Positions 19,306 to 28,018 of a DNA stretch of 64,000 bases are shown piece after piece. Each line of letters begins with the position of its first letter. Position 1 is the stretch's first letter. Both the position numbers and the translations under genes were made by a program. A model generated the notes under the pieces. That model worked only from the letters and a program-made list of their open reading frames with translations, had not been told where the DNA came from and ran no database searches. The stretch is taken from contig SUYC01000004.1 of the NCBI GenBank assembly GCA_015060625.1, forward strand, positions 204,653-268,652, given 5' to 3'. The DNA is from Xylanibacter ruminicola. Its GTDB lineage: Bacteria; Bacteroidota; Bacteroidia; Bacteroidales; Bacteroidaceae.

Positions 19306-20475
19306 TTAAGCCAGGAGAGCATCAGCCAGTTGTTCCAACAGGGGCACGTCGGTAGATTTCATACGTGAGCGGATGGTTACCATCGGCTCTATAATTTCAC
19401 AGTCTTTCATAGCCTCTATCATCGTGCGCATCACCTTGCCAGCTGTTGGTGCCCAACTACCGTTTTCGATGATACCAAACTGACGTTTCTGGTAGTTCTT
19501 GATTTGCAGATGATACAGGAAGTCGTGCATCACGGGGAACACACCTGCGTCATAGCTCGATGCAGCAACCACCACCTTAGGATAGCGGAAAGCATCCTCT
19601 ATCACCTCAGCCATATCTTCACGACTCAAGTCGCTCACAACCACCTTCTTCGCACCTTTCTCTCTGAGAATCTCACCCAGACGCTCAGCAGCGGCTGCAG
19701 TGCCACCATGAATACTGGCGTAAGCTATCAGTATGCCCTCGCTCTCGGGCTCATACTTGCTCCAAATATCATACAGTCGCACAGCCTCAGCCAGCGCTTC
19801 TCCCTTGAGTATAGGACCATGCAGCGGACAGATTGTCTGGATATCGAGGGCTGCCGTCTTCTTCAGCACACTCTGCACCTGCGAGCCATACTTACCACAT
19901 ATATTAAAATAATAGCGACGCGCTTCGCAAGCCCAGTCGTTGGGATCATCGTTCACCAAGGCACCAAACTTACCAAAGCCATCGGCACTGAACAGCACCT
20001 TGTCGGTAGCGTCATAAGTCATGATGACCTCAGGCCAGTGTATCATGGCCGCACCGATAAATCTCAGTTCATGCTTGCCCAATGCGAGGGTATCGCCCTC
20101 TTTCACGGTAAGCACACGCCCTGTAAAGTCAACACCCTCAAAGAAGTTCGACAGCATTTTTACAGCCTGAGCGCTACAAACCAACTGCACCCCAGGATAC
20201 GTTTCCATCATCCAGGCAATCAATGCCGAATGGTCGGGCTCCATGTGGTGAACCACCAGATAATCAGGCTGACGATCACCCAATACGCTTTTCAAGTTAG
20301 CCTTCCACTCCTCCCCCTTTCTACGGTCGGCAGTATCCATCACTGCAATCTTCTCGTCGTCGATGAGATAAGAGTTATAACTCATGCCCTCGGGCACCAC
20401 ATACTGGCTCTCGAACAAATCGATGTCAAGGTCATCAACACCGATATACTTAATGCTATCACTAATTGTGTTCAT
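19306..20475 (-). CDS. Flavodiiron protein (oxygen/nitric oxide reductase)
   Basis: A cytoplasmic detoxifying enzyme that reduces O2 to water or NO to N2O. It has an N-terminal metallo-beta-lactamase-like diiron domain with every ligand motif present: H77-x-E79-x-D81-H82, H146 (MIHWPEV), D165 (FSADGFG) and the CPLHGP His. A C-terminal flavodoxin domain (about 245-389, IAYASIHGGTAAAAE) binds FMN. There is no rubredoxin domain, so the electron donor is separate. It has its own promoter (20526-20556). It fits an anaerobe that meets transient oxygen, as does sodB at 54.5 kb. Confidence 0.92.
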   Translation of the reverse strand: MNTISDSIKYIGVDDLDIDLFESQYVVPEGMSYNSYLIDDEKIAVMDTADRRKGEEWKANLKSVLGDRQPDYLVVHHMEPDHSALIAWMMETYPGVQLVCSAQAVKMLSNFFEGVDFTGRVLTVKEGDTLALGKHELRFIGAAMIHWPEVIMTYDATDKVLFSADGFGKFGALVNDDPNDWACEARRYYFNICGKYGSQVQSVLKKTAALDIQTICPLHGPILKGEALAEAVRLYDIWSKYEPESEGILIAYASIHGGTAAAAERLGEILREKGAKKVVVSDLSREDMAEVIEDAFRYPKVVVAASSYDAGVFPVMHDFLYHLQIKNYQKRQFGIIENGSWAPTAGKVMRTMIEAMKDCEIIEPMVTIRSRMKSTDVPLLEQLADALLA

Positions 20476-20525
20476 TGACTATATACTTTACGTGATTAAA
20501 ACAAAACTTAATATTTTTTAGGGTA

Positions 20526-20556
20526 CAAAGATAGTATTTTTTTCGATAACTACAAA
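20526..20556 (-). promoter_or_regulatory. Promoter of the flavodiiron protein gene
   Basis: TTTG (20556-20553), a 19-base spacer and TATCTTTG (20533-20526) on the minus strand. Confidence 0.75.
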
Positions 20557-20570
20557 AAACTTAATAAAAA

Positions 20571-20602
20571 TTTGGAATTTAATAGTATTTATACTACCTT
20601 TG
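20571..20602 (+). promoter_or_regulatory. Promoter of the CapD/PglF-type dehydratase gene
   Basis: TTTG (20571-20574), a 20-base spacer and TACCTTTG (20595-20602), 24 bases before the ATG. The two divergent promoters stand back to back. Confidence 0.82.
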
Positions 20603-20626
20603 CACCAAAATTCGTATTAACTTAAA

Positions 20627-22648
20627 ATGATGATGAAGAGGCGCTTTGACAAAATTTTGAACTGGTATTTCACCAAGAACTCGTTGCCATATTGGATCAT
20701 ATTGCTGATTGACTGTGCAATATTGATGTTAAGCAGCGTATTGACGTATTGGATGTTTAATAATGTTGTTACATTATATGAAAACACCCTGCAGGTGCTA
20801 AACACCACGCTGGTATTTATTGTGCTGAGCATTCCCGGTTTCCGCATCTTCCATACCTACTCGGGATTTATGCGCTACTCTAGTTTTATCGACTTGATGC
20901 GTGTGGCTTATTGCAATGGCATAACACTGCTACTGGCTTTGATTTCAGAGTGTTTTATGCACTACCTGCCGGGCAACTATTTTGCGCACTATAATACCAC
21001 CAGTATATTCCTTATATTTATTATAGCCACCCTGCTGATGTGGGCTCTGCGCATATTTGTAAAAACACTATATGATGTAGCTTTCTCGAACACACGCGCC
21101 AAACGCATCCTTATTTACGGAGCATTGTCGGGAGGCGTAGGTCTGGCTAAGTATATCCGTTCGCAACGCCCTAGAAAATATGTAGTAAAAGGCTTTATTA
21201 CGCACTACGATAAAGCCAAGCACCAACAGATTATGGGCGAAAAAGTTTATACGATAAACGACGATATTGCTGAAGTGATACGTAGGAACGATATCGAAGC
21301 AGTTATGATTTCGCCACTGCGTGTAAAAAGCTTCCGTGAAAACCAAGCGTTGCAGGATATGATTATAGGTGCGGGAGCCAAAATCTATATGGCACAGTCT
21401 GAGATAGAGCTGGATCGGAACCATCTGGAAGAAAACGACAATATCGACTACAGCCAGATGCAAATACGCGAGGTTAGCGTAGAGGAGCTTTTGCCACGCT
21501 CAGAGATTCGTGTGGACATGAAATCGATAGGCGAACTGCTCAGTGGTCAGCGCGTACTGGTAACAGGTGCTGCCGGTTCTATCGGCTCAGAGATCTGCCG
21601 ACAGGTGGCCCAACTGAATCCAGCAGCCATGTTGCTGATTGATCAGGCAGAGACACCAGAGCACGACATCCGTCTGATGATGAAGAAGGACTACCCTAAC
21701 ATACCAGCCGAAACAGTGGTAACGTCGATATGCAAGGAGAAACGTATGGAAGAGCTGTTTAAGCGTTTCCATCCCGACTATGTGTTCCATGCTGCAGCCT
21801 ACAAACATGTACCTATGATGGAAGACAACCCCAGCGAGGCTGTACAGAACAACATCTATGGCACCAAGATCATTGCCGACCTCAGTGTAAAATACGGTGT
21901 CAAGAAATTCGTAATGGTATCTACAGACAAGGCTGTAAACCCCACTAACGTGATGGGATGCTCTAAACGTATCTGCGAGATATACGTACAGAGTCTGGAC
22001 CTGGCCATCAAGACACGCCGCATAGGCGCATATATGGAGAAACTGGGCAATGAGAACAGTTTTGTTACTGCAGGACAGATTGCCAGCCCTACAGCCAGGA
22101 CCCAGTTTGTTACCACCCGTTTTGGTAACGTGCTGGGATCAAACGGAAGTGTTATTCCCCTATTCCGCGAACAGATTAAGAATGGTGGCCCTGTAACGGT
22201 GACAGATGAGCGTATTGTACGCTTCTTCATGCTGATACCCGAGGCCTGCAAACTGGTGCTCGAAGCAGGAACCAAAGGTAATGGTGGCGAGATTTTTGTA
22301 TTCGACATGGGGCAGCCAGTGAAGATAGCCGACTTGGCAAAACGCATGATCAAACTAAGCGGAGCCAAAAACGTGGAAATCAAGTTTACGGGTCTGCGCC
22401 CAGGCGAGAAACTATACGAGGAAGTACTGAACGAACTGGAGGGCACCAAGCCCACATTCCACGAGAAAATACGTATCGCAGAAGTACGCGAGTACGACTA
22501 CGACGCCGTTTGCAAGGATATCAACGAACTGATCGAGATATCTCAGCAATACGACGATATGGCAACGGTTGCCAAGATGAAACAGATTGTTCCAGAATAC
22601 AAGTCAAACAACTCTATTTACGAGAAGTTAGACAAACCATCAGCATAG
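20627..22648 (+). CDS. Membrane-bound nucleotide-sugar 4,6-dehydratase (CapD/PglF/WbpM type)
   Basis: 673 residues. Four transmembrane helices lie within about 20-150, a first Rossmann-like domain at about 155-300 (RILIYGALSGGVGLAKYI), then an extended SDR domain with LVTGAAGSIGSEICRQ, HAAAYKHVPMMEDNP, STDKAVNPTNVMGCSKR and TGLRPGEKLYEE. Relatives act on UDP-GlcNAc, making the 4-keto-6-deoxy intermediate for capsule, O-antigen or glycoprotein glycans. The catalytic Tyr of ordinary SDRs is Met here (NVMGCSK), as in PglF and WbpM. The gene is monocistronic, with a perfect terminator. The exact sugar product is not decided by the sequence. Confidence 0.92.
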   Translation: MMMKRRFDKILNWYFTKNSLPYWIILLIDCAILMLSSVLTYWMFNNVVTLYENTLQVLNTTLVFIVLSIPGFRIFHTYSGFMRYSSFIDLMRVAYCNGITLLLALISECFMHYLPGNYFAHYNTTSIFLIFIIATLLMWALRIFVKTLYDVAFSNTRAKRILIYGALSGGVGLAKYIRSQRPRKYVVKGFITHYDKAKHQQIMGEKVYTINDDIAEVIRRNDIEAVMISPLRVKSFRENQALQDMIIGAGAKIYMAQSEIELDRNHLEENDNIDYSQMQIREVSVEELLPRSEIRVDMKSIGELLSGQRVLVTGAAGSIGSEICRQVAQLNPAAMLLIDQAETPEHDIRLMMKKDYPNIPAETVVTSICKEKRMEELFKRFHPDYVFHAAAYKHVPMMEDNPSEAVQNNIYGTKIIADLSVKYGVKKFVMVSTDKAVNPTNVMGCSKRICEIYVQSLDLAIKTRRIGAYMEKLGNENSFVTAGQIASPTARTQFVTTRFGNVLGSNGSVIPLFREQIKNGGPVTVTDERIVRFFMLIPEACKLVLEAGTKGNGGEIFVFDMGQPVKIADLAKRMIKLSGAKNVEIKFTGLRPGEKLYEEVLNELEGTKPTFHEKIRIAEVREYDYDAVCKDINELIEISQQYDDMATVAKMKQIVPEYKSNNSIYEKLDKPSA

Positions 22649-22673
22649 TTATCAAGCGTACAAACAAGGATAA

Positions 22674-22716
22674 GCCCCGTTATGTTAAAATAGCGTTAAC
22701 ATAACGGGGCGTTTTT
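22674..22716 (+). terminator. Terminator of the dehydratase gene
   Basis: A perfect 15-base stem (22674-22688 with 22696-22710), a seven-base loop, then GTTTTTG. The T-tract overlaps the -33 TTTG of the next promoter. Confidence 0.95.
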
Positions 22717-22744
22717 GCTATGTCGCCGATTTTTTGTACCTTCG
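22714..22744 (+). promoter_or_regulatory. Promoter of the AraC-type regulator
   Basis: TTTG (22714-22717), a 19-base spacer and TACCTTCG (22737-22744; one base off consensus). The -33 element is part of the preceding terminator's T-tract. Confidence 0.7.
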
Positions 22745-22805
22745 CATCCGTTTTGCCCTTTTTGGGCATCACATTCAGGAAAAATGTAAAAAGATTGTTT
22801 AGAAA

Positions 22806-23258
22806 ATGGGTACAGGAAAATATCAAATTGCTGAACTAAAGGTAAGTACAGCCAACTACCAAGACATATTAGGCGACGAACGCAAGGACATGCTTCGCGA
22901 TAGAATCCTAGAAATCATCGTCGGTGACAAGAAATATCGCGAAAAAAATTATACTGCCAGCAAATTAGCAGCAGAGTTGGGCACCAACCTCCGCTATATC
23001 TCTGCTGTGATGACAGAACGATTCCACACCAACTTTAATGGGTTGATGAACAAGCATCGTATCGAAGAAGCCATGAAACTGCTCACAGCAGAAGAATATA
23101 GCGAGATATCGATAAACGAGATTAGCGAGATGGTGGGTTTTGGCAGCCGTCAGGCTTTCTATGCTTCGTTTTTCAGATTTCTGAACACCACGCCCCGCGA
23201 ATTCCGCGTCAGACATCTTGGTCCCAAGAAGCGCAAGAAATACCCCAAAAAAGCTTAA
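22806..23258 (+). CDS. AraC-type helix-turn-helix regulator, single domain
   Basis: 150 residues with one AraC/XylS DNA-binding domain at about 45-138: first helix-turn-helix YTASKLAAELGTNLRYISAVM, second ISINEISEMVGFGSRQAFYASFFRF, then TTPREFR. A basic tail ends in KKRKKYPKKA. No ligand-binding or response-regulator domain is present, so the signal is unknown. It has its own promoter. Its stop overlaps that of the convergent SBF transporter gene (TTAA at 23255-23258), so full transcripts of the two must be antisense at their ends. Confidence 0.85.
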   Translation: MGTGKYQIAELKVSTANYQDILGDERKDMLRDRILEIIVGDKKYREKNYTASKLAAELGTNLRYISAVMTERFHTNFNGLMNKHRIEEAMKLLTAEEYSEISINEISEMVGFGSRQAFYASFFRFLNTTPREFRVRHLGPKKRKKYPKKA

Positions 23259-24205
23259 TGCTTTTTGCGATACTCGTACAGCTCAAGTGAGTTAACGATA
23301 TTCTGCCACAGCACATAGCATCCAGCACCTACCGATGCCACCGGATTCAGATAGGTATAGGCCACCCAGATGCTCAGAGCAGTATTTTTCTGGAATGAAG
23401 CCTGTCCACCATCTATCTCATCGCCAAACTGGTGCCCTATCCAGCGCCCCATCAGAAAAAGTACAAAACAGAGAATCAGCGACAGCATGGCTATCATAAG
23501 GAGTGTACGCCATGCTGCATCGCTATGAACGATGTTACGCACGGTAACCCCCGACGTTACAGCAAGCTGGGCAGCCCAGAGGTAGAACGAGAGGTCGGGA
23601 ATACTCACAATCCAGGCACACAAGCGTTTGGCATAGTGCTGAACCAGCCAGCCAAGCACCAATGGCGCCACAAGCACCATCGCCAGCTTCTGCAGGATAA
23701 TCATGAACACAGCCCAGAAACCAGTGCTAACGCCACGCTCCAATAGAGGGAACACGGCAGGAATCATCAGTGCCGATGCAAAGGCCGAGATAACAACATA
23801 AGCGGTCATCGTATTGATATTACCTCCAATCTTGGCAGTAACAACGGGAGCAGCAGTTGCCGCAGGACCGATGATACATGTCAGCACACTCTCCCAAAGC
23901 AGTTTCTGTTCTGGATTTCCCTCCACACAAAATATCACCCACACGTTAAGCGCCACAAGCGCCACCTGAGTGACTAAGATGCCCACATGCCAGCGATGAG
24001 GACGCATCTGATGAAAGTCGATACGACAATAGGTCGAAAACAGTGTAGAGAACACCATAAAGGGGAAAATGGTATCCACAACCTGTCCAAGCATATCGCC
24101 AGCACCATCGAGAAACGGCACCAAATAAAACATCAGATACACCACCGTTCCAACAGCAATAGCCACAGGAAGTGTCCAGTCTTTAAGAAATTGCTTCAGT
24201 TTCAT
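23255..24205 (-). CDS. Bile acid:sodium symporter (SBF) family transporter
   Basis: 316 residues with about nine or ten hydrophobic helices in the SBF/BASS fold, and the conserved GPAATAAPVVTAKIGGN segment near residue 115-130. Members carry organic anions with sodium, but this subgroup has no firm substrate. Its start codon is only four bases from a TAATTTTG element (24210-24217), so the mRNA may have almost no leader. It is divergent from metF. Confidence 0.82.
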   Translation of the reverse strand: MKLKQFLKDWTLPVAIAVGTVVYLMFYLVPFLDGAGDMLGQVVDTIFPFMVFSTLFSTYCRIDFHQMRPHRWHVGILVTQVALVALNVWVIFCVEGNPEQKLLWESVLTCIIGPAATAAPVVTAKIGGNINTMTAYVVISAFASALMIPAVFPLLERGVSTGFWAVFMIILQKLAMVLVAPLVLGWLVQHYAKRLCAWIVSIPDLSFYLWAAQLAVTSGVTVRNIVHSDAAWRTLLMIAMLSLILCFVLFLMGRWIGHQFGDEIDGGQASFQKNTALSIWVAYTYLNPVASVGAGCYVLWQNIVNSLELYEYRKKH

Positions 24206-24209
24206 GGTG

Positions 24210-24217
24210 CAAAATTA
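24210..24217 (-). promoter_or_regulatory. Candidate -7 element of the SBF transporter gene
   Basis: TAATTTTG on the minus strand followed by CACC and then the ATG. If used, the transcript starts at or next to the start codon. No clear -33 TTTG is visible. Confidence 0.45.
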
Positions 24218-24226
24218 CAAAAAATT

Positions 24227-24256
24227 TTTGTAATAAAGAAATTTTTAGTATCTTTG
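24227..24256 (+). promoter_or_regulatory. Promoter of metF, predicting a near-leaderless mRNA
   Basis: TTTG (24227-24230), an 18-base spacer and TATCTTTG (24249-24256). The metF ATG starts at 24265, eight bases after the -7 element, so the 5' leader should be zero to a few bases. Confidence 0.7.
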
Positions 24257-24264
24257 CAGCCAAT

Positions 24265-25221
24265 ATGAGTGTTACTGAGTTTATACATCAAGATAAGGAG
24301 TCAAAGCGATTCTCATTCGAAGTGCTGCCCCCTCTGAAGGGTACTGGCACAGCCAAGTTATTTGCCGATATCGACAAACTGCGAGAATTCGATCCTGCCT
24401 ATATCAACATCACCACCCATCACTCTGAGTTTGTATATCACGAACTTGAGAATGGGCAGTTTGAGCGTCGTCGCATTCGTCGCCGTCCAGGCACCATCGC
24501 CATTGCCGCAGCCATACAGCAGCGTTACCAGATTCCCGTCCAGCCCCATGTCATCTGTAGTGGTGCTACCATCGAGGATATCGAGTACGAACTGCTCGAT
24601 CTGCAATTCTTAGGCATTAACGACCTGTTATTGCTGCGTGGCGACAAGGCCAAGGAGGATAGTCGGTTCCAGCCTACCCCCGGAGGTCATGCCCATACAA
24701 CCGACTTGATGGCTCAGGTAAAACAATTCAACGAGGGTTTCTTTGCCGATGGCACCCCCATCAAGAACCCAGGACGCCCGTTCGACTATGGCGTGGCTTG
24801 CTACCCCGAGAAGCACGAGGAAGCACCCAACCTTGAGATGGACATGCAATACCTGAAGCAGAAGCAGGACCTAGGCGCCCAATATGCCGTTACACAGCTG
24901 TTCTTCGACAATGAGAAGTACTATGCTTTTGTTGAGAAGGCCCGTCAGATGGGTATCACCATCCCCATCATCCCAGGCATCAAGCCCATGGCCAAGCTCA
25001 CGCAGCTGACGGTAGTGCCGAAAACATTCCATTGCGACATCCCCGAACCCCTGGCCAAGGAGGTCGTAAAATGTAAGACCGACGAGGATGCCAAGCAGTT
25101 GGGGATAGAATGGACCACCGAGCAGTGCAAGGATTTGTATGCTCACGGTGTGCACAACATCCACTTCTACACCGTATCAGCAGTAGATAGTGTGGCCGAG
25201 GTCGTGAAGCGACTTCTTTAA
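24265..25221 (+). CDS. metF: Methylenetetrahydrofolate reductase
   Basis: Reduces 5,10-methylene-THF to 5-methyl-THF for methionine synthesis, with FAD. The 318 residues are a TIM barrel with the N-terminal SFEVLPPLKGTG motif (catalytic Glu), YINITTHHSEF, HVICSG, INDLLLLRGDKA (FAD binding) and IPIIPGIKPM. The start is fixed by the N-terminal family similarity; no later Met would keep the Glu motif. holB follows after 16 bases. Confidence 0.95.
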   Translation: MSVTEFIHQDKESKRFSFEVLPPLKGTGTAKLFADIDKLREFDPAYINITTHHSEFVYHELENGQFERRRIRRRPGTIAIAAAIQQRYQIPVQPHVICSGATIEDIEYELLDLQFLGINDLLLLRGDKAKEDSRFQPTPGGHAHTTDLMAQVKQFNEGFFADGTPIKNPGRPFDYGVACYPEKHEEAPNLEMDMQYLKQKQDLGAQYAVTQLFFDNEKYYAFVEKARQMGITIPIIPGIKPMAKLTQLTVVPKTFHCDIPEPLAKEVVKCKTDEDAKQLGIEWTTEQCKDLYAHGVHNIHFYTVSAVDSVAEVVKRLL

Positions 25222-25237
25222 TTGAGCATTGACAGTT

Positions 25238-26368
25238 ATGAGTTTCGACGAGGTAATAGGACAAAAAGAGGCCGAGGAGCGATTGTTACAGCTGGTACGC
25301 GAGGAGCGACTGCCCCACGCGCTGATGCTGTGCGGACCGCAGGGTTGTGGCAAGCTGCCATTAGCAGTTGCTTTTGCCTGCTATCTGCTGGAACAATCAC
25401 CCAACACCCAACACCCATCACCCAACACCCAGGCCATGCTTGCCAAACTGGAGCATCCCGACCTGCACTTCACCTACCCCACCATCAAACTGCCATCGAT
25501 GGGTGCCGAACACAAGCCAGTGAGCGACGACTTTGCCAAGGAGTGGCACGAGTTGGTGATGCGCAGTCTGTACTTCACCATGGAAGAGTGGATGACAGCC
25601 ATGGGCGCCGAGAACCAGCAAGCCATCATCACGGCTGGTGAGAGCGACGATCTGGTTAGGAAGCTTAGTTTGAAATCCAGTCAAGGCGGTTATAAAATCA
25701 GCATCATCTGGCTCCCAGAGCGCATGAATATAGAGTGCGCCAACAAGTTGCTCAAGCTGATTGAGGAGCCCCCACAGCAAACCGTGTTCATCATGGTATG
25801 CGAAGAGCCCGACAAACTGCTCGAAACCATTCGCAGTCGTGTACAGCGCATCGACATCAAGAAGATAGCCAACGAGGCCATCGAGCAGGCACTGGTAGCC
25901 AAACGTGGTATTGGTGCCGACGATGCCCACCGTATAGCCCGACTGGCCAATGGCAGTTGGATAAAGGCACTCGAAGAACTGCAGGTAGGTTCAGAAAACG
26001 AGCTGTTTCTCGACATGTACGTGATGCTGATGCGCCTGGCCTACCAACGCAAGATCAAAGACCTGCGCAAGTGGAGCGAACAGATGGCAGGTATGGGTCG
26101 CGAGAAACAAAAGCGCTGGCTGATGTATTTTCTGCGCATGACGCGCGAGAACTTTATGTACAACTTCCACAACGAGGAACTGGTATATATGACGCAACGC
26201 GAAGAGGACTTTGCCAAGAACTTTGCCCGCTTTGTGAACGAGAAGAATATTCTGCCCATCACCGACATGGCCAATCTGGCCATCCGCGACATTGGTCAGA
26301 ATGCCAATGGAAAGATTGTATTCTTCGACTTGGCATTACAGACGATAGTACTGCTTTTACAGCAGTAA
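25238..26368 (+). CDS. holB: DNA polymerase III subunit delta'
   Basis: A clamp-loader subunit that opens the sliding clamp together with delta and gamma/tau. The 376 residues have an AAA+ N-terminus (DEVIGQKEAEERL, a P-loop-like CGPQGCGKLPLA), SIIWLPERMNIECANKLLKLIEEPP, the sensor-1-like RSRVQRIDI and a C-terminal collar domain. I chose ATG 25238 because the longer frame begins with TTG. Where most homologues have a four-Cys zinc module, this protein has an Asn/Thr/Pro repeat (QSPNTQHPSPNTQ) encoded by a short DNA repeat at 25398-25430. It lies in a metF-holB-ricT-gldH gene string. Confidence 0.88.
   Translation: MSFDEVIGQKEAEERLLQLVREERLPHALMLCGPQGCGKLPLAVAFACYLLEQSPNTQHPSPNTQAMLAKLEHPDLHFTYPTIKLPSMGAEHKPVSDDFAKEWHELVMRSLYFTMEEWMTAMGAENQQAIITAGESDDLVRKLSLKSSQGGYKISIIWLPERMNIECANKLLKLIEEPPQQTVFIMVCEEPDKLLETIRSRVQRIDIKKIANEAIEQALVAKRGIGADDAHRIARLANGSWIKALEELQVGSENELFLDMYVMLMRLAYQRKIKDLRKWSEQMAGMGREKQKRWLMYFLRMTRENFMYNFHNEELVYMTQREEDFAKNFARFVNEKNILPITDMANLAIRDIGQNANGKIVFFDLALQTIVLLLQQ
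25398..25430. repeat. In-frame short tandem repeat inside holB
   Basis: Four copies of CACCCAACAC/CACCCATCAC-type units encode SPNTQHPSPNTQ. It is the same AACACC family, in the same coding sense, as the insert in guaA. Confidence 0.75.
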
Positions 26369-26400
26369 TTGACAATGAATAATTGATAATCGACAATTAT
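26366..26400. repeat. A/T-rich spacer repeat before ricT
   Basis: AATTGACAATGAATAATTG-type near-tandem copies fill the whole gap from the holB stop to the ricT ATG. Confidence 0.75.
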
Positions 26401-27552
26401 ATGGAAAAGAACAATGAACATACAGTAAGAATAGGCTGCGACCGCGGTTTGTGCCACCAGGCAGTGGGACGCCAGGACAAGCAGCTGAACACTTACGACT
26501 GGTTGGCCGATGTGCCTGGCAACCCCTACACAACCGATTTGGTAGAGGTTCAGTTCAAGCACACCCGCAAAGGCTACTACCACAACGTTAATAATCTGGA
26601 ACTGAAGAAAGGCGACCTTGTAGCAGTTGAAGCCAGTCCAGGTCACGACATTGGTGTGGTAACCCTAACAGGTCGCCTGGTAAAACTGCAGCTTAAGAAG
26701 GTGAACATCAAGTCGCCCGATGATATCAAACGCATCTATCGCATAGCCCGCGAGAACGACATCCAGAAATGGCGCGAAGCCCAGGCCCGCGAGCATTCAA
26801 CGATGATCGAGAGTCGTAAGATAGCCAAAGGCTTAGGTCTTGACATGAAGATTGGTGATGTAGAGTATCAAGGCGATGGCAATAAGGCCATCTTCTACTA
26901 TATCGCCGACGAACGTGTAGATTTCCGTCAGCTGATCAAGGACCTGGCTCAGGCATTCCATGTACGTATCGAGATGAAACAGATTGGTGCGCGCCAGGAG
27001 GCAGGTCGTATTGGTGGAACAGGTCCCTGTGGACGCGAGTTATGCTGTGCTACTTGGATGAAGAACTTCTCGAGTGTGAGCACCAATGCAGCCCGCTTCC
27101 AAGACATCTCACTCAACCCGCAGAAACTGGCAGGAATGTGCGCCAAACTGAAGTGCTGTCTGAACTACGAGGTTGACGATTACGTAGAGGCAGGAAAGCA
27201 GCTGCCTGGCAAGGAGATTATCCTGCAGACACAGGACAGCGACTATCACCTGTTTAAGAGTGATATTCTGGCAGGCCTCTGCACCTACAGTACCGATAAG
27301 AACATTGCAGCCAACTGTGAAACCATCACTGCCGAGCGCGCCAAGGCAATCATCGAGATGAACAAGCGTGGCGAGAAGCCTGCATCGCTGAGTCACGACG
27401 AAGGCAAGAAGGTAGAGGCCAAGCCCCATATCGACTTGGCAGGCGGTGATATCAGTCGTTTCGACAAGGCCAAGAAAAAGAAGAAAAAGAAGAACAAGCC
27501 CAACCACAACCGACAGCCCAACGACAAGAAGGAGGCGAAGGATGCGAAATAA
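26401..27552 (+). CDS. ricT: PSP1-domain protein, RicT/YaaT family
   Basis: 383 residues with the PSP1 domain at about 85-175, followed by the Cys clusters GPCGRELCC and CAKLKCCLNYE. Their equivalents in Bacillus RicT help bind iron-sulfur clusters in the RicAFT complex, which affects RNA processing. The role in Bacteroidota is not established. The tail is a Lys run (AKKKKKKKNK) and is Asn/Asp-rich, probably disordered. I chose ATG 26401 because the upstream in-frame codons lie in the spacer repeat and begin with TTG. It overlaps gldH by 11 bases. Confidence 0.88.
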   Translation: MEKNNEHTVRIGCDRGLCHQAVGRQDKQLNTYDWLADVPGNPYTTDLVEVQFKHTRKGYYHNVNNLELKKGDLVAVEASPGHDIGVVTLTGRLVKLQLKKVNIKSPDDIKRIYRIARENDIQKWREAQAREHSTMIESRKIAKGLGLDMKIGDVEYQGDGNKAIFYYIADERVDFRQLIKDLAQAFHVRIEMKQIGARQEAGRIGGTGPCGRELCCATWMKNFSSVSTNAARFQDISLNPQKLAGMCAKLKCCLNYEVDDYVEAGKQLPGKEIILQTQDSDYHLFKSDILAGLCTYSTDKNIAANCETITAERAKAIIEMNKRGEKPASLSHDEGKKVEAKPHIDLAGGDISRFDKAKKKKKKKNKPNHNRQPNDKKEAKDAK

Positions 27553-28018
27553 GGCTATCACACTGATACTGGCGATGGCAGGCTTACTGATGATGGTAGC
27601 CTGCGATCGTACAGTGGTGTATAATCACTACGAGCATGTCGATAACGAGGGTTGGGAGCGCACCGACACCATGCACTTCTACGTCTCCCCTATCAAGCAC
27701 GCTGGCACCTATAGTCAGCAGCTGATGTTACGCACCAACAACCAACTGCCCTTCTTAGGCATCAGTGTGATTGTAGAGCAAGACATCTATCCCGCCGAAC
27801 AATCCATGGGGCGCAAGTTGCGTAAACGTATCGATTGTCATCTGGTCGAGAAGAATGGTCACATCCTGGGCAACGGCATCAGCTGTTACCAATACACATT
27901 TAATGTGGACAGTCTGCAACTGAACGAAGGCGACTCACTGCACATGTACGTCATGCATTACATGAAGCAAGAGAACATGCCAGGCATCAGCGATGTCGGT
28001 ATCCTAATTTCGCAGTAG
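27542..28018 (+). CDS. gldH: Gliding motility-associated lipoprotein GldH
   Basis: 158 residues with a lipoprotein signal: basic start, hydrophobic stretch and lipobox LMMVAC (Cys about residue 20). The rest is a beta-rich domain with FLGISVIVEQDIYP and the ending MPGISDVGILIS, as in GldH. GldH is needed for gliding in Flavobacterium; many non-gliding Bacteroidales keep it, often beside ricT, so its role here is probably in the cell envelope. I chose ATG 27542 for the signal peptide. Its 3' end overlaps the convergent rodA by 15 bases. Confidence 0.85.
   Translation: MRNKAITLILAMAGLLMMVACDRTVVYNHYEHVDNEGWERTDTMHFYVSPIKHAGTYSQQLMLRTNNQLPFLGISVIVEQDIYPAEQSMGRKLRKRIDCHLVEKNGHILGNGISCYQYTFNVDSLQLNEGDSLHMYVMHYMKQENMPGISDVGILISQ

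Noticed and set aside
27470..27530. Frameshift at the Lys-codon run in ricT
   Set aside because: The run AKKKKKKKNK is in frame and the stop gives the expected short overlap with gldH.
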